Of a stretch of 64,000 nucleotides of DNA, positions 11,753 to 24,000 are shown one piece after another (position 1 is the stretch's first letter; each line of letters opens with the position of its first letter). Source of the DNA: Drosophila miranda (lineage: Eukaryota; Arthropoda; Insecta; Diptera; Drosophilidae); the NCBI RefSeq assembly GCF_003369915.1, contig NC_046674.1, positions 11,222,001 through 11,286,000 on the forward strand. Direction: 5' to 3'. A program made the translations under genes and the position numbers. The notes under the pieces were generated by a model. That model had not been told where the DNA came from. It ran no database searches and saw only the letters and a program-made list of their open reading frames with translations.

Positions 11753-13048
11753 TCATTCAGATTCTACGCCAAAGCTTATCTGCCTACAGGAGAGCGTGTC
11801 CAGATCTACCACGGCGACGCTCTTCGTCTTGCCGAAGCTGGGCACGCAGACTAAGCATGTGCGTTTCCCCTCGGAGGTAACATGAAGTGCCGTTTCGAAG
11901 GCCTCGCAGTTGCCTGCAAAGTAGACGTGGGGACACTCCCGCATGATGAATGGATCGTTTTCGATGTACGGATAGCAGGCCAGAGTGTCTGGGGCTGTGG
12001 GGGCCACATGGCCCCATGTTAGGGTGCAGCGTAGGGCCTCTAGAGAAGACTCCATCGAAGTACTGCGGAGGAGATCTACCACATTCTGACCTGCAGTGCC
12101 CACAATGAGAGCATCATCCAGGCGACAATTGTACGGATTGGTCACGGCCTGGAACGATGTGAGTTGTGCCGCTTGGGGAAACATGCATTTGTGGAACGGC
12201 TGTTGCGGCAGCATAAAGTTGGCCGGATCGTAGGCGCCCGGCATCACATCGATGGGCAGGCATTGCGCCCACGAGGCGAACCAACTGTCCAGCTGGGTGA
12301 CCGCCTGGACAGTGTCGTTGGCGTTCGCTTGTGAGCGTGCTACCTGCAGGGTCGGAACATGCGCCACTGCACTGCCGCGCACCGAGTTTCCGGCTATGAT
12401 CAATCGGACCAAGGATTTGGCATCTTTCCCATTGCCCAGACTGCCGCTAAGCCAGTACTGAAACAGGTTCAGGGCTTCTACATAGGTGTGGGCCTGCAGC
12501 TGATCCAAGCCAGATACGAGCACCAGCAGACGGTTCCGTGTGGTAGACAAAGGCTTCTGTGGCCCACTTTCATAGTACATCACATCGTCGACGTTGAAGA
12601 AGCCTTCGTTATCTGTTCCGCCCAGGACGGCGCACACGATGCCGGTGGCCATGAGCTGGGTCTGCAGCATCTTACCCTGTAAACGCACCCGCTGCAATTC
12701 ATCCTCTAGGATCACCTTGTCTTCAGGCTCCGAGTAATTCTGTCGCGGGGGCTGGGGTGCCAATTGATTCTCCTCGGATATGTCCCTTAGGATGCTGGGC
12801 TTGTGGGCCTGGTGCTTGTAGATGGTGCCAATCAGGATGCAGTGTACATCCTGTTCGCCACGCAGCTCGCACAGCTTCTTAATTGGCTCCGTTTTTCCCC
12901 ACTTCTTCTGGGCAAGCGGCGTCAGGAGGCGCGTCATCTCGGCCAGGCGGTGAGCGTACAGGTGACAGAACTGCTTCTGGTAATTGTACTCCTTCAGCAG
13001 ATATTGGCTGCTTAAGTTCTCATAGGAGCTCTCAAACCGAAGAGTCAT
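11753..13048 (-). CDS. PolD2: DNA polymerase delta subunit 2 (p50/B-subunit)
   Basis: Regulatory B-subunit of replicative DNA polymerase delta; it bridges the catalytic subunit and the other accessory subunits. Intronless ORF of 431 codons. Seen in sequence: N-terminal FESSYENLSSQYLLKEYNYQKQFCHLYAHRL; the OB-fold region (CELRGEQDVHCILIGTIYK); and the inactivated calcineurin-like phosphoesterase domain with LLVLVSGLD, RLIIAGNSV, PIDVMPGAYDPANFMLPQQPFHKCMFP and the C-terminal CPHVYFAGNC. These are hallmark blocks of the POLD2/POL31 family. Length is slightly below human POLD2. The start ATG is the first in frame, with a DRE about 60 bp upstream, as expected for a DREF-regulated replication gene. 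It converges on LSm8 with 73 bp between stop codons. Confidence 0.93.
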   Translation of the reverse strand: MTLRFESSYENLSSQYLLKEYNYQKQFCHLYAHRLAEMTRLLTPLAQKKWGKTEPIKKLCELRGEQDVHCILIGTIYKHQAHKPSILRDISEENQLAPQPPRQNYSEPEDKVILEDELQRVRLQGKMLQTQLMATGIVCAVLGGTDNEGFFNVDDVMYYESGPQKPLSTTRNRLLVLVSGLDQLQAHTYVEALNLFQYWLSGSLGNGKDAKSLVRLIIAGNSVRGSAVAHVPTLQVARSQANANDTVQAVTQLDSWFASWAQCLPIDVMPGAYDPANFMLPQQPFHKCMFPQAAQLTSFQAVTNPYNCRLDDALIVGTAGQNVVDLLRSTSMESSLEALRCTLTWGHVAPTAPDTLACYPYIENDPFIMRECPHVYFAGNCEAFETALHVTSEGKRTCLVCVPSFGKTKSVAVVDLDTLSCRQISFGVESE

Positions 13049-13107
13049 TATTTACGCTTTTATGGATGTTCTTTTATACTTTTAAAGTGTGCGTCCGTCC
13101 ACCTATC

Positions 13108-13115
13108 TATCGATA
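13108..13115. promoter_or_regulatory. DRE (DREF site) upstream of PolD2
   Basis: A perfect palindromic TATCGATA lies 60 bp upstream of the PolD2 start codon on the minus strand. DREF binding to this element is known to drive replication and proliferation genes in Drosophila. Its use here is inferred. Confidence 0.75.
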
Positions 13116-13474
13116 ACAACGATCACTAGTCACCGTGTTGCTCTCGTTATCGCATAGATTGATTGATTCCAGAGATTGCGCCAGACCTGCGCAACAGAAT
13201 TCTTGAATTCTTCTTGGTCGGTTTTATGTTATTAAATTTTGCATCGATATTCCCGTCGAAAACAGCTGTTTTTTTGCGATGATACCGGTTGATTAAAAAT
13301 AAAATTTAAAATTTAAAGTTGATTTTAACTATTTTAAAAAAATGTATTGTTCTTGGGTACAAAATTAACGTTAAGCGTAAAAAATTGTAGTTGAGGGAAG
13401 AGTAGTAAATATACGTATAAGCTTTAAAACAAATACTATCAATGGATATACATTTTACAAAAATTTGGTTAATT

Positions 13475-13897
13475 TTAAATTAAGTTCAAATCAAAAGCTG
13501 ATTTTATATACCCGTCCTCCTCAGATTCGTGCTCAGTCTGTCGTGATGCCCTATGAGCTCTAGCAGCGAGCGCCTTGGCCCTGGCGTGCTTTAAAATGTC
13601 TATCACTTTCAGTTTGCTTGATTGCGTTGACTGAAGGCTAAATACTTCGCTGCATTTGCTGTATTCGGCTGATAAAACCCCATTGACAACGACCAAAAGG
13701 CTGCTGGCTGCACTTGAAGGTACGCGGCTAGATCGGTCGGAACCCTGTTGGCGTACAAATTGATTTTTGGGAAATACATTCGCGTCGGTGTGGCTACTCA
13801 TGGAGTACATGGGCGCGTTCAGCAGTACAACTTGCTCAGAGCACAGTGATGGATTGCGTACGATAGTGCGGGCTATAATCGGCTGAGTAATTTTCAT
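13475..13897 (-). CDS. small hypothetical protein (140 codons)
   Basis: I do not recognise this ORF. It encodes 140 residues, intronless, with no signal peptide or membrane segment. The first part is mixed, followed by a Ser-rich middle, then a basic Lys/Arg/Ala stretch (KVIDILKHARAKALAARAHRASR) that could be helical, an acidic patch (EHESEEDG) and the end FDLNLI. Support for it being real: it is the longest ORF in the gap between PolD2 and the ankyrin gene, its amino-acid composition is balanced, and a perfect DRE sits 60 bp upstream of its ATG, an arrangement just like PolD2. Against: no recognised domain, and modest length. A species-restricted or fast-evolving protein is possible. Confidence 0.5.
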   Translation of the reverse strand: MKITQPIIARTIVRNPSLCSEQVVLLNAPMYSMSSHTDANVFPKNQFVRQQGSDRSSRVPSSAASSLLVVVNGVLSAEYSKCSEVFSLQSTQSSKLKVIDILKHARAKALAARAHRASRQTEHESEEDGYIKSAFDLNLI

Positions 13898-13956
13898 GCA
13901 CCAGATGGAACGTAAAAATAGTACGCTGATGCATTACTTTTATTACTTTTGGCTTA

Positions 13957-13964
13957 TATCGATA
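13957..13964. promoter_or_regulatory. DRE between hypothetical gene and ankyrin gene
   Basis: Second perfect TATCGATA, 60 bp upstream of the 140-codon minus-strand ORF and about 410 bp upstream of the divergent ankyrin/SOCS gene. It could serve either gene; spacing favours the small ORF. Confidence 0.6.
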
Positions 13965-14377
13965 AAACGATGAACTTATTCCGTCCGTTCACGTCAGTGA
14001 ATAGTTCGTTTTTTTCGTTCATGAACCACCCAACACTAAAGAAGAGAGCAACCGAAATTCAGCGAAAAAGTGGATTTGGAAAAAAAGAGTTTTGGATGTG
14101 TTAATGCAATGCATTTAGTGAATAGAGGCACAAACGAGATGGGGAACAATGTGATAGCGTGAATGGAGTGCCTCATGCCTCCTGCTCAGTTTCCAGTGCT
14201 GATTTGGCGAATGTTTAACAGAACGTATTGATTTTTACGGCTGCGGGGACTGCTACGCATTTTGTTGTTTATTGTTTTCCACAGCAGGTCACAACAAAAA
14301 CTGCGTCGCAGGACGGTGAAGCATGAAAGTGGGGTTTTAGCTGGATTAAAGAACGAGAAGCCAGCCAGCGAAGCGAC

Positions 14378-16646
14378 ATGGGTGGATCCGTGAGCCAAGT
14401 GTTCCGTTCTGGGTCGGCACTGCTCTCACATCGCGATGGCCACAAAGTGTCGAAGGCAACGGAGGAGAAGATCCAGACGCTGTTCGAAATACTGCGTGCC
14501 AATCCCAAAATCTCGCTGCAAACACTAGAAAGCCTTCTGATTCAGATACCGAAGAACGAGAATATCCTGGTCATATACGATGATTGCGGATACAACATCC
14601 TGCAGCGCAGCGTCGGCCTAAATCACATTGATCTCACCAAGTGGCTCTTGCACCGCCACCGACCCGATGTGAACCGTTCCCCCTGCTCCCTTCCGCTGCA
14701 CATAGCTACCCTCCGAGGCTACGAAGAATGCGTGGAACTTCTCCTGCGCCACGGTGCCCGTATCGACGTAGATACCCGGATGTGCTTCCCCGGCGCCCAT
14801 ACGCACAACTGCGAGGAAAGCGGCAAGTGGCACAACAATGTAGACGACGTCAGCGAGCGATTGAACAACAAGCTTCAAAATGCTCTGTGCTATGCGATCG
14901 ATGGCGACCAGTACAATGTTCTGAGCCTGCTCACACAGAAGATGGAAGAGCCTTGGATACCGTTTCGAGCTAAAAAGCCGCTCTTGCACTTGGCCTGCGA
15001 GCGCGGTGCATGGAACTGTGTCCAGCAGCTGGTCCTGACGCGATCGGAAGAGATAAATCTTATCATGGATGAGTACTATCCGATACACCATGCCGTGCTG
15101 CATGATGGCCGCTTTCTCGAGCTTCTTATACAGCAGGGAGCCGTGACCACAGTACGTACCTGTACCCAGCAGATGACCTTGCTCCATGTCGGTGAGTTCA
15201 AGATGGAATTAATCTCTCAACGTGATAGCAGAATGTTATGAAAACAACATTCCCCATGCAGTTATATTTGCTGCCCGTAAGCCGGCCGAGGACACGCTGG
15301 CCACACTTCGCATCCTACTGGAACGCGGCTGCAAGGAGCTGATCAATGCCCCCGACTCGCTGGGGAACACGCCACTGCATGCACTCATCGTGCGCTATGC
15401 TTTGGAGGAAGCTCGTTACGGCTACGACAAATGGAGCAAGTGGGACGTTTTGTATTTGGTGCGGTTCCTGCTGCAGAACGGAGCTAAGCAGTCCATCAAT
15501 CAGGCGGGCAACAGTGCCATGGCCTGTGTATTTCGCCACCTGCGCGACTGGGAGGTCTGCTACGAGCTACTCAATATGCTCATCAAGGAGGATGGTAAGG
15601 GGAGAAAACTCCTATGCATTGAATCGTTATTGGGATGTGGTATACTGGATATACTCTTGCAGGTGATCCCAACATTGTGGGCAGGGATGGGTCCGTGCCC
15701 ATAATGGTACTGTTAGTGCCGCTAATCAACAAGGACCATCTTCATCATTTTACGCATTCAATGAAGGTGAGTCCAAGCAAAGATATATCCTGGCAGAACG
15801 TATAGTAACCTGTAGTTTTAGGTCTGCTATCTGAACTGCATACGCATTTTGCTGCAGCATGGCGCGAATCCGAACTGTTCGTATCGCGCCAATCTTAAGC
15901 CGCTGCACGTTCTCGTGTTCACGGTTAGCGAGAACTTTACCCTGAATTGTGATGCACAGAAGCGCACAAACTTTGACTTTATCAAGAACATTCTGCTGCT
16001 GCTGCTGCAGCATGGCCTGGACTGCAACAAGACATATCAGCACATTCTGCAGGCTGTCATGGATATGGTGCAGAATGTGCGCACTTGCCACGACATGGAG
16101 TGCATATACGAGCTGACGCTGACGCTCATTCAGTACGGTGCCGATCCGAATATTGTGCTGAGCAGCAAGACTACGCCGGGCATAGCGATCTTCTCGAGCG
16201 AAATTGCCAGCTACGGCGAGGCTCTGGGCGGCGGTGGAGCCGCCGCTGCTTTGGGGGGCGATAACACGTTCCGCAACTCTTTCCGCACAAACTCTCGATA
16301 TCTGCTTTTTTACTATATTATACTGATAACGAAGAAGGAATTTATACTCAACGATCCGCATTTGACGTTTACGCGTATCATCCATCTCTTTTACCTGACC
16401 ATGGAGCACGACCCGCTCTACAATTGCCTCAAGTCGCTGCACAACTTCTACGTTGCCCAAGTTCCCAGCAAGAAGACCGAACAACTGATTGCCCTGATAT
16501 CCTCGCTCTACCGCAAGCCGCGCAGCCTCAAGCAACTGGCTCGCTGGGCTATATACGAGGCGCTGAACCGCAAACTGGCCCCAAATGTCAATCGCTTGAA
16601 CCTGCCCAGCCCGCTCAAGGACTATGTGCTGCAGTTCGAGAGATAA
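14378..16646 (+). CDS. ankyrin-repeat and SOCS-box protein
   Basis: Probable substrate receptor of a Cullin-5 type ubiquitin ligase. Exons 14378..15191, 15262..15594, 15663..15766 and 15822..16646, with introns of 70, 68 and 55 bp, give 691 codons. The N-terminus MGGSVS fits the N-myristoylation consensus (Gly2, Ser6), suggesting membrane association. Ankyrin-type repeats include SPCSLPLHIATLRGYEECVE, then KKPLLHLACERGAWNCVQQL, NTPLHALIVRYA and LKPLHVLVFTV, spread over about residues 75-450. The C-terminus (about 650-691) is a SOCS box: SLKQLARWAIYEAL as BC box, then NLPSPLKDYVL with the LPxP Cul5 motif. The usual BC-box Cys is Ala here. A Gly/Ala-rich insert (GGGGAAAALGG) near 16227-16260 is low complexity. 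The first acceptor could be 15231 rather than 15262, but that would leave a 39-bp intron, so I chose 15262. I cannot name the orthologue. Confidence 0.85.
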
Positions 16647-18031
16647 CAAGTGGGCGTCGTCGATGTTAACCCTTAACGACCAATGAAACCCAACCACAAA
16701 AAACTAAAATCAATCATTACTGCAATTGTTATGTTGCCCCTAAGCTGTATACTGATTAATATGCATATTTACCGCATACTAATACACCTACGACGAGGTA
16801 TCGTATGTGGGTAACCAATAATTACAAATTATACATACATACTCGTGTGTATTTGATATATGAAAACGCTTAAACGTATGTACCTAGAGAACTACAACAA
16901 CACAACTAAAATATTGGCAAAATCAAATGTGTGCAATTTCTTTGATACGAATCTATTATTGGAAAGGAAAAGAAAGCTCATATACTCGTATGTTTTGTAT
17001 TTATATTGTATACGTATTCAGATTGTATAGCTATTGTATAATGTATTGCGCTTTATTGTAAACTGTAAGCACGTCCCGAATTCGGTGCCCAGCTGCCGAC
17101 AGGTGACGTCTATTCCTATCTGCACCGATCCTATCCCCTGATACTATCTCATGCCGTAACCGTATATCGGAATCGGAGATCAGCATTAACTTGAGGCTTT
17201 TGAACTGATGAATATTGGGTGTTTTAGAATATTGTATTGTATTTGCAATTGACGAGATGTTATATAATAAATATTGTCATTATTGTTGCTAAAAAGTTGT
17301 TAATCTCTGTATCTGCAATGTAATTTCAATCGAATGAATAACGATCAATCAATAAATAAAGAAATTTTTCGCCATCGTAATTTGGATACAAACCGAACAA
17401 AAGATTTATGACAAGAACGTTTTTAGTTGAGTCACTGATATTATCGGATAATGACACCGCTAGGCGTCGGTATCATCCCTTCATTTGCACAGGCCAGACA
17501 AAGTAACGGGACCAAGCAAAGAAAATTCAGCAAACCTCAAACCGTTCTCTGCGCTTCCCATAAGTTAAGGGTAATACGAGTTACACGCTGCTTCAACTGT
17601 TTGGATTAAGTTTGTCAACTGAAATGAAATTTCTTAATGGCGTCCTTGTGCGCCACACATGAGCACTCACGGAATGTAGCCTACAGGCTCCTGGCGGCAG
17701 GATCAGACAGGCTGAGTACACCAGAGGCGGTGAAATTAACTGATCGCGATGGGCTGGAGTGTGACGGTTGGCTTCATCACTCAAGACCGACATCCGACCG
17801 GAACGTGGAGCCGGTTGGCCAGACTGGAAGTTGAACGTCCCTTTCAGCCCACAGTAAGGGTCGAGTACCGGGTAAAAAAAACAAACACAATAAGTTGCCT
17901 TAGCAACAACTATAAATACGGAATACGGAAAGTTGTCAGGCATTGAGAGTGGAAAACCTTTCCATGAACGGAATCCCTTTGCATGATACCGCATTGAATT
18001 TTGGATTCGATTGAAACAAGAGTCACTCACC
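16647..18031 (+). other. 3'UTR and intergenic region before the dynein gene
   Basis: The left part is AT-rich 3'UTR of the ankyrin gene, with AATAAA near 17265 and 17351. The right part (17550-18031) is more GC-rich and contains the dynein promoter. Two minor ORFs here have no recognisable content. Confidence 0.6.
17881..17918 (+). promoter_or_regulatory. ciliary promoter module: FOX site, RFX X-box, TATA box
   Basis: Three elements occur in 38 bp. ACAAACA at 17881-17887 fits the forkhead consensus RYMAAYA. GTTGCCTTAGCAAC at 17894-17907 is a near-perfect palindromic RFX X-box (RYYNYY-N2-RRNRAC). TATAAATA at 17911-17918 is a TATA box. The dynein ATG is 114 bp after the TATA box, so transcription probably starts near 17937-17945. 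In Drosophila, Rfx together with the forkhead factor fd3F activates motile-cilium genes in chordotonal neurons; use here is inferred. Confidence 0.75.
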
Positions 18032-21000
18032 ATGTACAGCCGCAAGCTGAGCCGCATGCATCGGCCGCCCTCGGATACCAGCAAATACGATAATGAGCCG
18101 TACTTGAAGAATCCCCTGCTCAAGTTCCACATCTCTGAGGTCCACGAGCGTCGACACTATCAGTTCCTTAAGCAAAAGGCGGCTGACGTGAAGGTGAGAA
18201 TTGCCCGCCAGTCTTGGCATCCCGAACCGGACATCCGGCCGCTGCCGCAGTCCCATTACGTGGACAACCTGCGGCGCGAGGTGCGCAAGATAATCGTACC
18301 GCCAATGCTGCGCAGGACAGAGGCCAAGATATTGAGCTTCGCCTCGGAACGGTTGCGGCGCAGATACCCAGAGATGGTGGACTCGTACATGAAGGATGTG
18401 CATGAGGAGTTCAACCGCCTGATGAAGATCTACAGCATGAAGAACATACTGCGCCACCCCGAGTTCTCCGACGAAGACCCATCCAACTTTGAGTTGCCCC
18501 ACGCAGACATCCATTTCAAGCGTCCCGGTCGCACGGGCAACTACAGCGTTTACCTGGAGAACCGCCGAAAGATTGGCCTGAAGCTGCTCATCCTGCAGCT
18601 GCCCATGCGCGCCGTACTGAACATATCGGTGTCGGATCTGCCAAACGTCGTCTGTATCTTCAAGTACGTAAGCGCCACGGGCGCCCAGCAGCAGCAGATG
18701 GGGCTGTGCGGACGCGAAGCACTCTCCTACAAGTTCTACCGCAAGTACATCCAAAACCAGCTGGACAAGGTGAACACCTTTCTTCGGTGGACTTGGTATC
18801 CCAAGCTGGTTATTGTGTTGCGGAAGATGCTGCGCAAGCGGGTGATGCCTCCGGCCTTGTGGAAGCGTGCTTGGAGCGGGTTGGAGGGACTGATGAACCG
18901 GGAGCTAAACAACATGAAGATGCGAACATTTATTGAAATGTTTCGCATCTGTAGCGATCCACGTACGATGCCCATGTTCCGTATGTCCTTGGAGTGGACC
19001 GAGACCTCCGGCGACCTGGACACGCGGCCCAACCTCTTTAGTATCCTACGCACCTTTGCTGAGATCGCCACGGAGATCTCGATGGTCGGCTATCGCATGG
19101 AGCCGCTGCAACCTCAGGTGGAAACCCTCACCACAATGGCCGCCTACGCCAAGGTCAGTGACTACCTCAAGATCGAGATGAACGACAACTCCCTGAAGGA
19201 TGTTATTGACAAGGTTCAAAAGATCATTATTGGCACCTACGACGAGGTCACACAGTTCATAGAGAACTTTAGAAGCAAGTACCATGCCCTGTTCTCGTGG
19301 GAGGAGCGTGAGGCTCTGAACATCTTTCTGGCCGAGCCGCATGAATTCGAGGAGTACTTTGCTCGGATCGACATCTACTACGAGTTTATCAATATGCTCC
19401 GCAGCGAGCCAGCGACCGAGTACTTTGTGATGGCCGTCATCCACAACGAGCCTGCGATCCAGGGCCTCCGCAATTTGGCAGAGAATTTGATTGCCGAAAT
19501 CACCGTCATCATTATACGAGAGCACATCAAGGCCGAGGAGGAGATTTGCGAGGAGTTCGAGAAGATTAAATACCGCGCTCTAGAGATACCAAAGTCCACG
19601 GAGGAGCTACTTGAGAGCGCCGACTATATGATCCATGTAAAGACGGTGAAGCTTGCCGAGCTGACGGATCGCATCCATTACTGCCTCCAGGTGGGCACCA
19701 ACATTGTCGAGCTGAGGGAAATGTCCAAGTATCATTTCGATCTGACTATCAAGACCATCACCTGGATCAAGGACATCAACGAGATATGCGAGTACAACGC
19801 CTCCCAGCAGGAGCAATTCAAGTTCCTCTTCGAGGAGCATCTGCAGGAGGTGGTGAAAAAGCTTAATACTGATATTGAGGAAATGCTGCCCAAGTTGGCC
19901 ATCATCGACGACATGAGCCGGCCGGAGAAGTTTCGCGACAGCTATATAATCCTGCAGAACTTTATTGATCAGCTGAAAACCTTTGACGACTACGTCGCCT
20001 GGATTAACAAGGAGGAGAAGCTATTCAAGGTGGCCCAAACCGAATATCCCACGCTGGAGGTGATCAAGTCCTTTGTCTATCCATTTGCAGAGCTAATGAA
20101 GTGAGTACTGGTACACATAGACACACATATATAGCACCAAAGACCATCAAATTACCAAGACTCTCTGTTGCAAACAAAGCCCATCCCAGCCCCGTTGTCA
20201 TTGGAGAATTTTGATGGTTTATGTTCCCTTTTGATATCCACAGATGTTGCATTGACTGGCAGCGCTATTTGAACGTGTGGCGGGATGGACCCTTTGAGTA
20301 TTTGGAGCCCAAGTTTGTTGAATCGACAACGGACAATTATTTGAAGGAGTTCCAGAAGAACCAGAAATACTACCGCGTCAAGATCAAACAGGATCTCATT
20401 GACAATCCCGTTTGCAAATTTAAGGTGGGTCAAAAATTGCAACATATGTGTGCAAAAGATCGCTAAATCGTATAACTGTAGGGTCAAACTGAAGATCCCG
20501 ATCCGGCTAAGCATCCAGTGCCGTTGCGGCTGTGCACTTCGATGATTCAGTCCATCAAAGACTTCACCACTGGTGTCTTTGTGGTGAACATCATGTGCAA
20601 TCCGGCTCTGAGGAAGCGCCACTGGAAGGAGATGTCTGAAATTGCCGGCTTTGATGTCACACCGGATGCGGGCACTACCCTGAGGAAGATTCTCGACTCT
20701 GGACTGGATAGCATTCTGGATCAGTTTGAGATCATCAGCATTAGTGCAAACAAGGAGCTGCAGCTGTGGAACGCCCTTCAGGCAATGATCAAGGAATGGG
20801 AGAACAAGGTCTTCCCCACGGGCCCATACAAAGAGACGGGTGTGACGATCCTTAATAGCCTGGACGACATCCAGGCGCTGCTCGACGACCACATCCTCAA
20901 GACGCTGACAATGCGCGGCTCGGCGTTCATGAAGCCCTGCGAGGAGGAGGTGCGCGCCTGGTACGAGAAGATAATGCGGGTCAACGAGACGCTTGACCAG

Positions 21001-24000
21001 TGGGGCAAAGTGCAGGCCAACTACCTGTACCTGCTGCCCATTTTCTCCTCCAAGGACATCGTGGCTCAGATGCCGGAGGAGGGTCGCCTGTTCACCATTG
21101 TGGAGCAGACCTACACCCGCAACATGGGCCTGGTGCTGCGCCAGCCGCTGGTGATGGAGACGGCACCAGCATCTGGGCTGCTGGAATCCTTGCAGAAGGC
21201 CAACGAACTGCTCGAGGATATATCGACGGGTGTGAGCAATTACCTTGAGAAGAAGCGCCTCTTCTTCCCGCGATTCTTCTTTCTGGCCAACGACGAGATG
21301 TTGGAGATTCTTTCGGAGACGAAGGATCCGCTGCGCGTGCTGCCGCATCTGAGCAAATGTTTCGAGGGCATTAACAGCCTGGAGTTCGACTCGAGCAAGA
21401 ATGTCCTGGCAATGATCAGCAGCGACAAGGAGCACATCGAATTCATAGAGCCTGTCTCCACGGTGGCTGCCGGCGGTAGCGTGGAAAAGTGGCTCATCGG
21501 AGTGGAGGACGAGATGCTGAAGGCGGTTCGCAACCAGAACGAGCTCTCCTTCGGCCACTATCCCAAGGTGAAGCGGCATGAGTGGGTGCTGGAGTGGCCC
21601 CAAATGGTGGTGCTGGCCATCTCGCAGGTATACTGGGCCGCCAAAATGCACGGCTGCCTGCGTCGCACTTTCGGCACCAATCAGGCCGTTATGGCCAACT
21701 TCTTTCAGGAGCTGTCCAAGGAGTTGAACGACATTGTGGCCCTCGTGCGTTCGCCCGTGATCAGCAACCTCAACAGGATCACCATCAAGTCCCTGATAGT
21801 CATCGATGTGCACGCCAAGGACGTCACCGAGGAGCTCATTCGGCTGAAAATCACCAGTGAATACGATTTCCAGTGGCTTGCCCAGATGCGCTACTACTGG
21901 GAGGATGAAAAGACTCTGGTGAGGATCATAAACGCCACCGTACCTTTCGCCAACGAGTATTTGGGTAACTCGGATCGGCTGGTGATCACCCCGCTCACGG
22001 ACCGCTGCTACCGCACCCTGGTTGGCGCCTACCAGCTCCATCTGAACGGAGCCCCAGAGGGTCCTGCGGGCACCGGCAAGACGGAGACAACCAAGGACCT
22101 GGCCAAAGCCCTGGCCGTCCAGTGCAAGGTCTTTAACTGCTCCGACGGACTGGACTACAAGGCCATGGGCAAGTTCTTCAAGGGCCTGGCCTCGTGTGGC
22201 GCCTGGGCCTGCTTTGACGAGTTCAACCGCATTGAGCTAGAGGTGTTGTCGGTGGTGGCCCAGCAGATTCTTCTCATTATCCAGGCGGTGCGGGCCAATG
22301 TGAGCAAGTTCATGTTTGAGGGCACAGAGCTGATGCTTAATCCCGCCGTCTACGTCTGCATCACCATGAATCCCGGCTACGCGGGTCGCTCGGAGTTGCC
22401 CGACAACCTAAAGGTCCTGTTCCGATCCGTAGCCATGATGGTGCCGGACTACGCCATGATCGGTGAGATATCCCTCTACTCATACGGATTTGTGGACGCC
22501 CGCAAGCTGGCCGTCAAGATCGTGACCACCTACCGGCTTTGCTCGGAGCAGCTGTCCAGCCAGAACCACTACGACTACGGCATGCGGGCGGTGAAGACAG
22601 TTCTCTCTGCCTGCGGCAACATCAAGAAGCAGTATCCGGACGAGCTGGAGGACATACTGCTGCTGCGCAGCCTGATCGACGTGAATCTGCCAAAGTTCCT
22701 GTCATTCGATGTGCCGCTCTTCGAGGGCATAATCTCCGACATCTTCCCGGGCATCAGTCTGCCGCACATCGACTACAGTCTCTTCGAGACCGAATTCAAG
22801 CGTGTATGCCTGGAGGAGGTGCTGGAACCAGCCCCATCATTCCTCACCAAGGTCATCCAAACGTACGAGATGATCATTGTCCGGCACGGCTTCATGTTGG
22901 TGGGCGAACCGCTGGCAGGCAAGTCCAAGACGCTGCAGGTCCTGTCCAAGGTCATGTCTGCGCTGAAGATCAAGGCTCCGCAAAAGAGCAGCTACTTCCA
23001 GCACGTGCTGATGGGCATCATGAACCCTAAGTCAATCACCATGAACCAGCTATACGGCTCCTTTGATCCCATATCCTACGAGTGGACCGACGGCCTGGTG
23101 GCCAAGATTTTCCGCGAGTTTGCCATGACACCCACGCCAGACCGCAAATGGGTGATCTTCGATGGTCCCGTGGATGCTGTGTGGATTGAGAACATGAACA
23201 CGGTGCTGGACGACAACAAGAAGCTGTGCTTGACCAGCGGCGAGGTGATCACCATGTCGCACGAAATGTCGATGATCTTTGAGGTGATGGATCTGGCCCA
23301 GGCATCGCCTGCCACCGTCTCCCGCTGTGGCATGATTTACATGGAGCCCTCGACGCTGGGCTGGCGTGCCTTCGCTAACAGCTGGCTGAAGAAAGCAGAT
23401 CCGCGGTGGGCCGACGAGGAGGGCGTCGAGTATGTGGCGGCCATGCTGCAGTGGCTCCTGCCACAATGCCAGACGTTTGTCCGTCGTAATTGCAGCCAGT
23501 TCGTCCGGTCCGGGGAGTTCAACTGCATGCTGACGACCTTTGACCTGATCGACATGCTGCTGGACGAGGCCATCGAAGAGAACCCGGAAGATTACCAGAA
23601 GTACATCGTGGGCTACTTCCAGGCCGCCATTTTGTTCGCCCTGTCCTGGGGCGTTGGCGGAATTCTGGACACGGCCTCGCGAGAGAAATTTGATGCGTTT
23701 TTGAGAAAGGTAAGGAGTTGAATAACACCGTTCCACAGTGGTTTTCTACTTTGCACAAGGCTAAATTTTAGGCTGTACGTCTGATTGGGAAGATCTCATG
23801 ATCATCTTTAGATCTTGCTATATATCCACCTCTGTTTTAAAAATTCATAAACCGCATGTAGGCGCCTTTCTGCACTTTAATAATTACCACTTGGTATCTA
23901 CAAGGCTTTGTGTTGTGAAAAGTACAAAGCCAATGTAGTGCAGTATATCTTGGCAGATGTACAGATTCACTCCTTTACATTCCTTGGCAGATCTATGACG

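Noticed and set aside
20152..22041. 629-codon ORF antisense to the dynein gene
   Set aside because: A shadow of the dynein exons with no independent promoter, domain or start context. It runs across the dynein intron boundaries.
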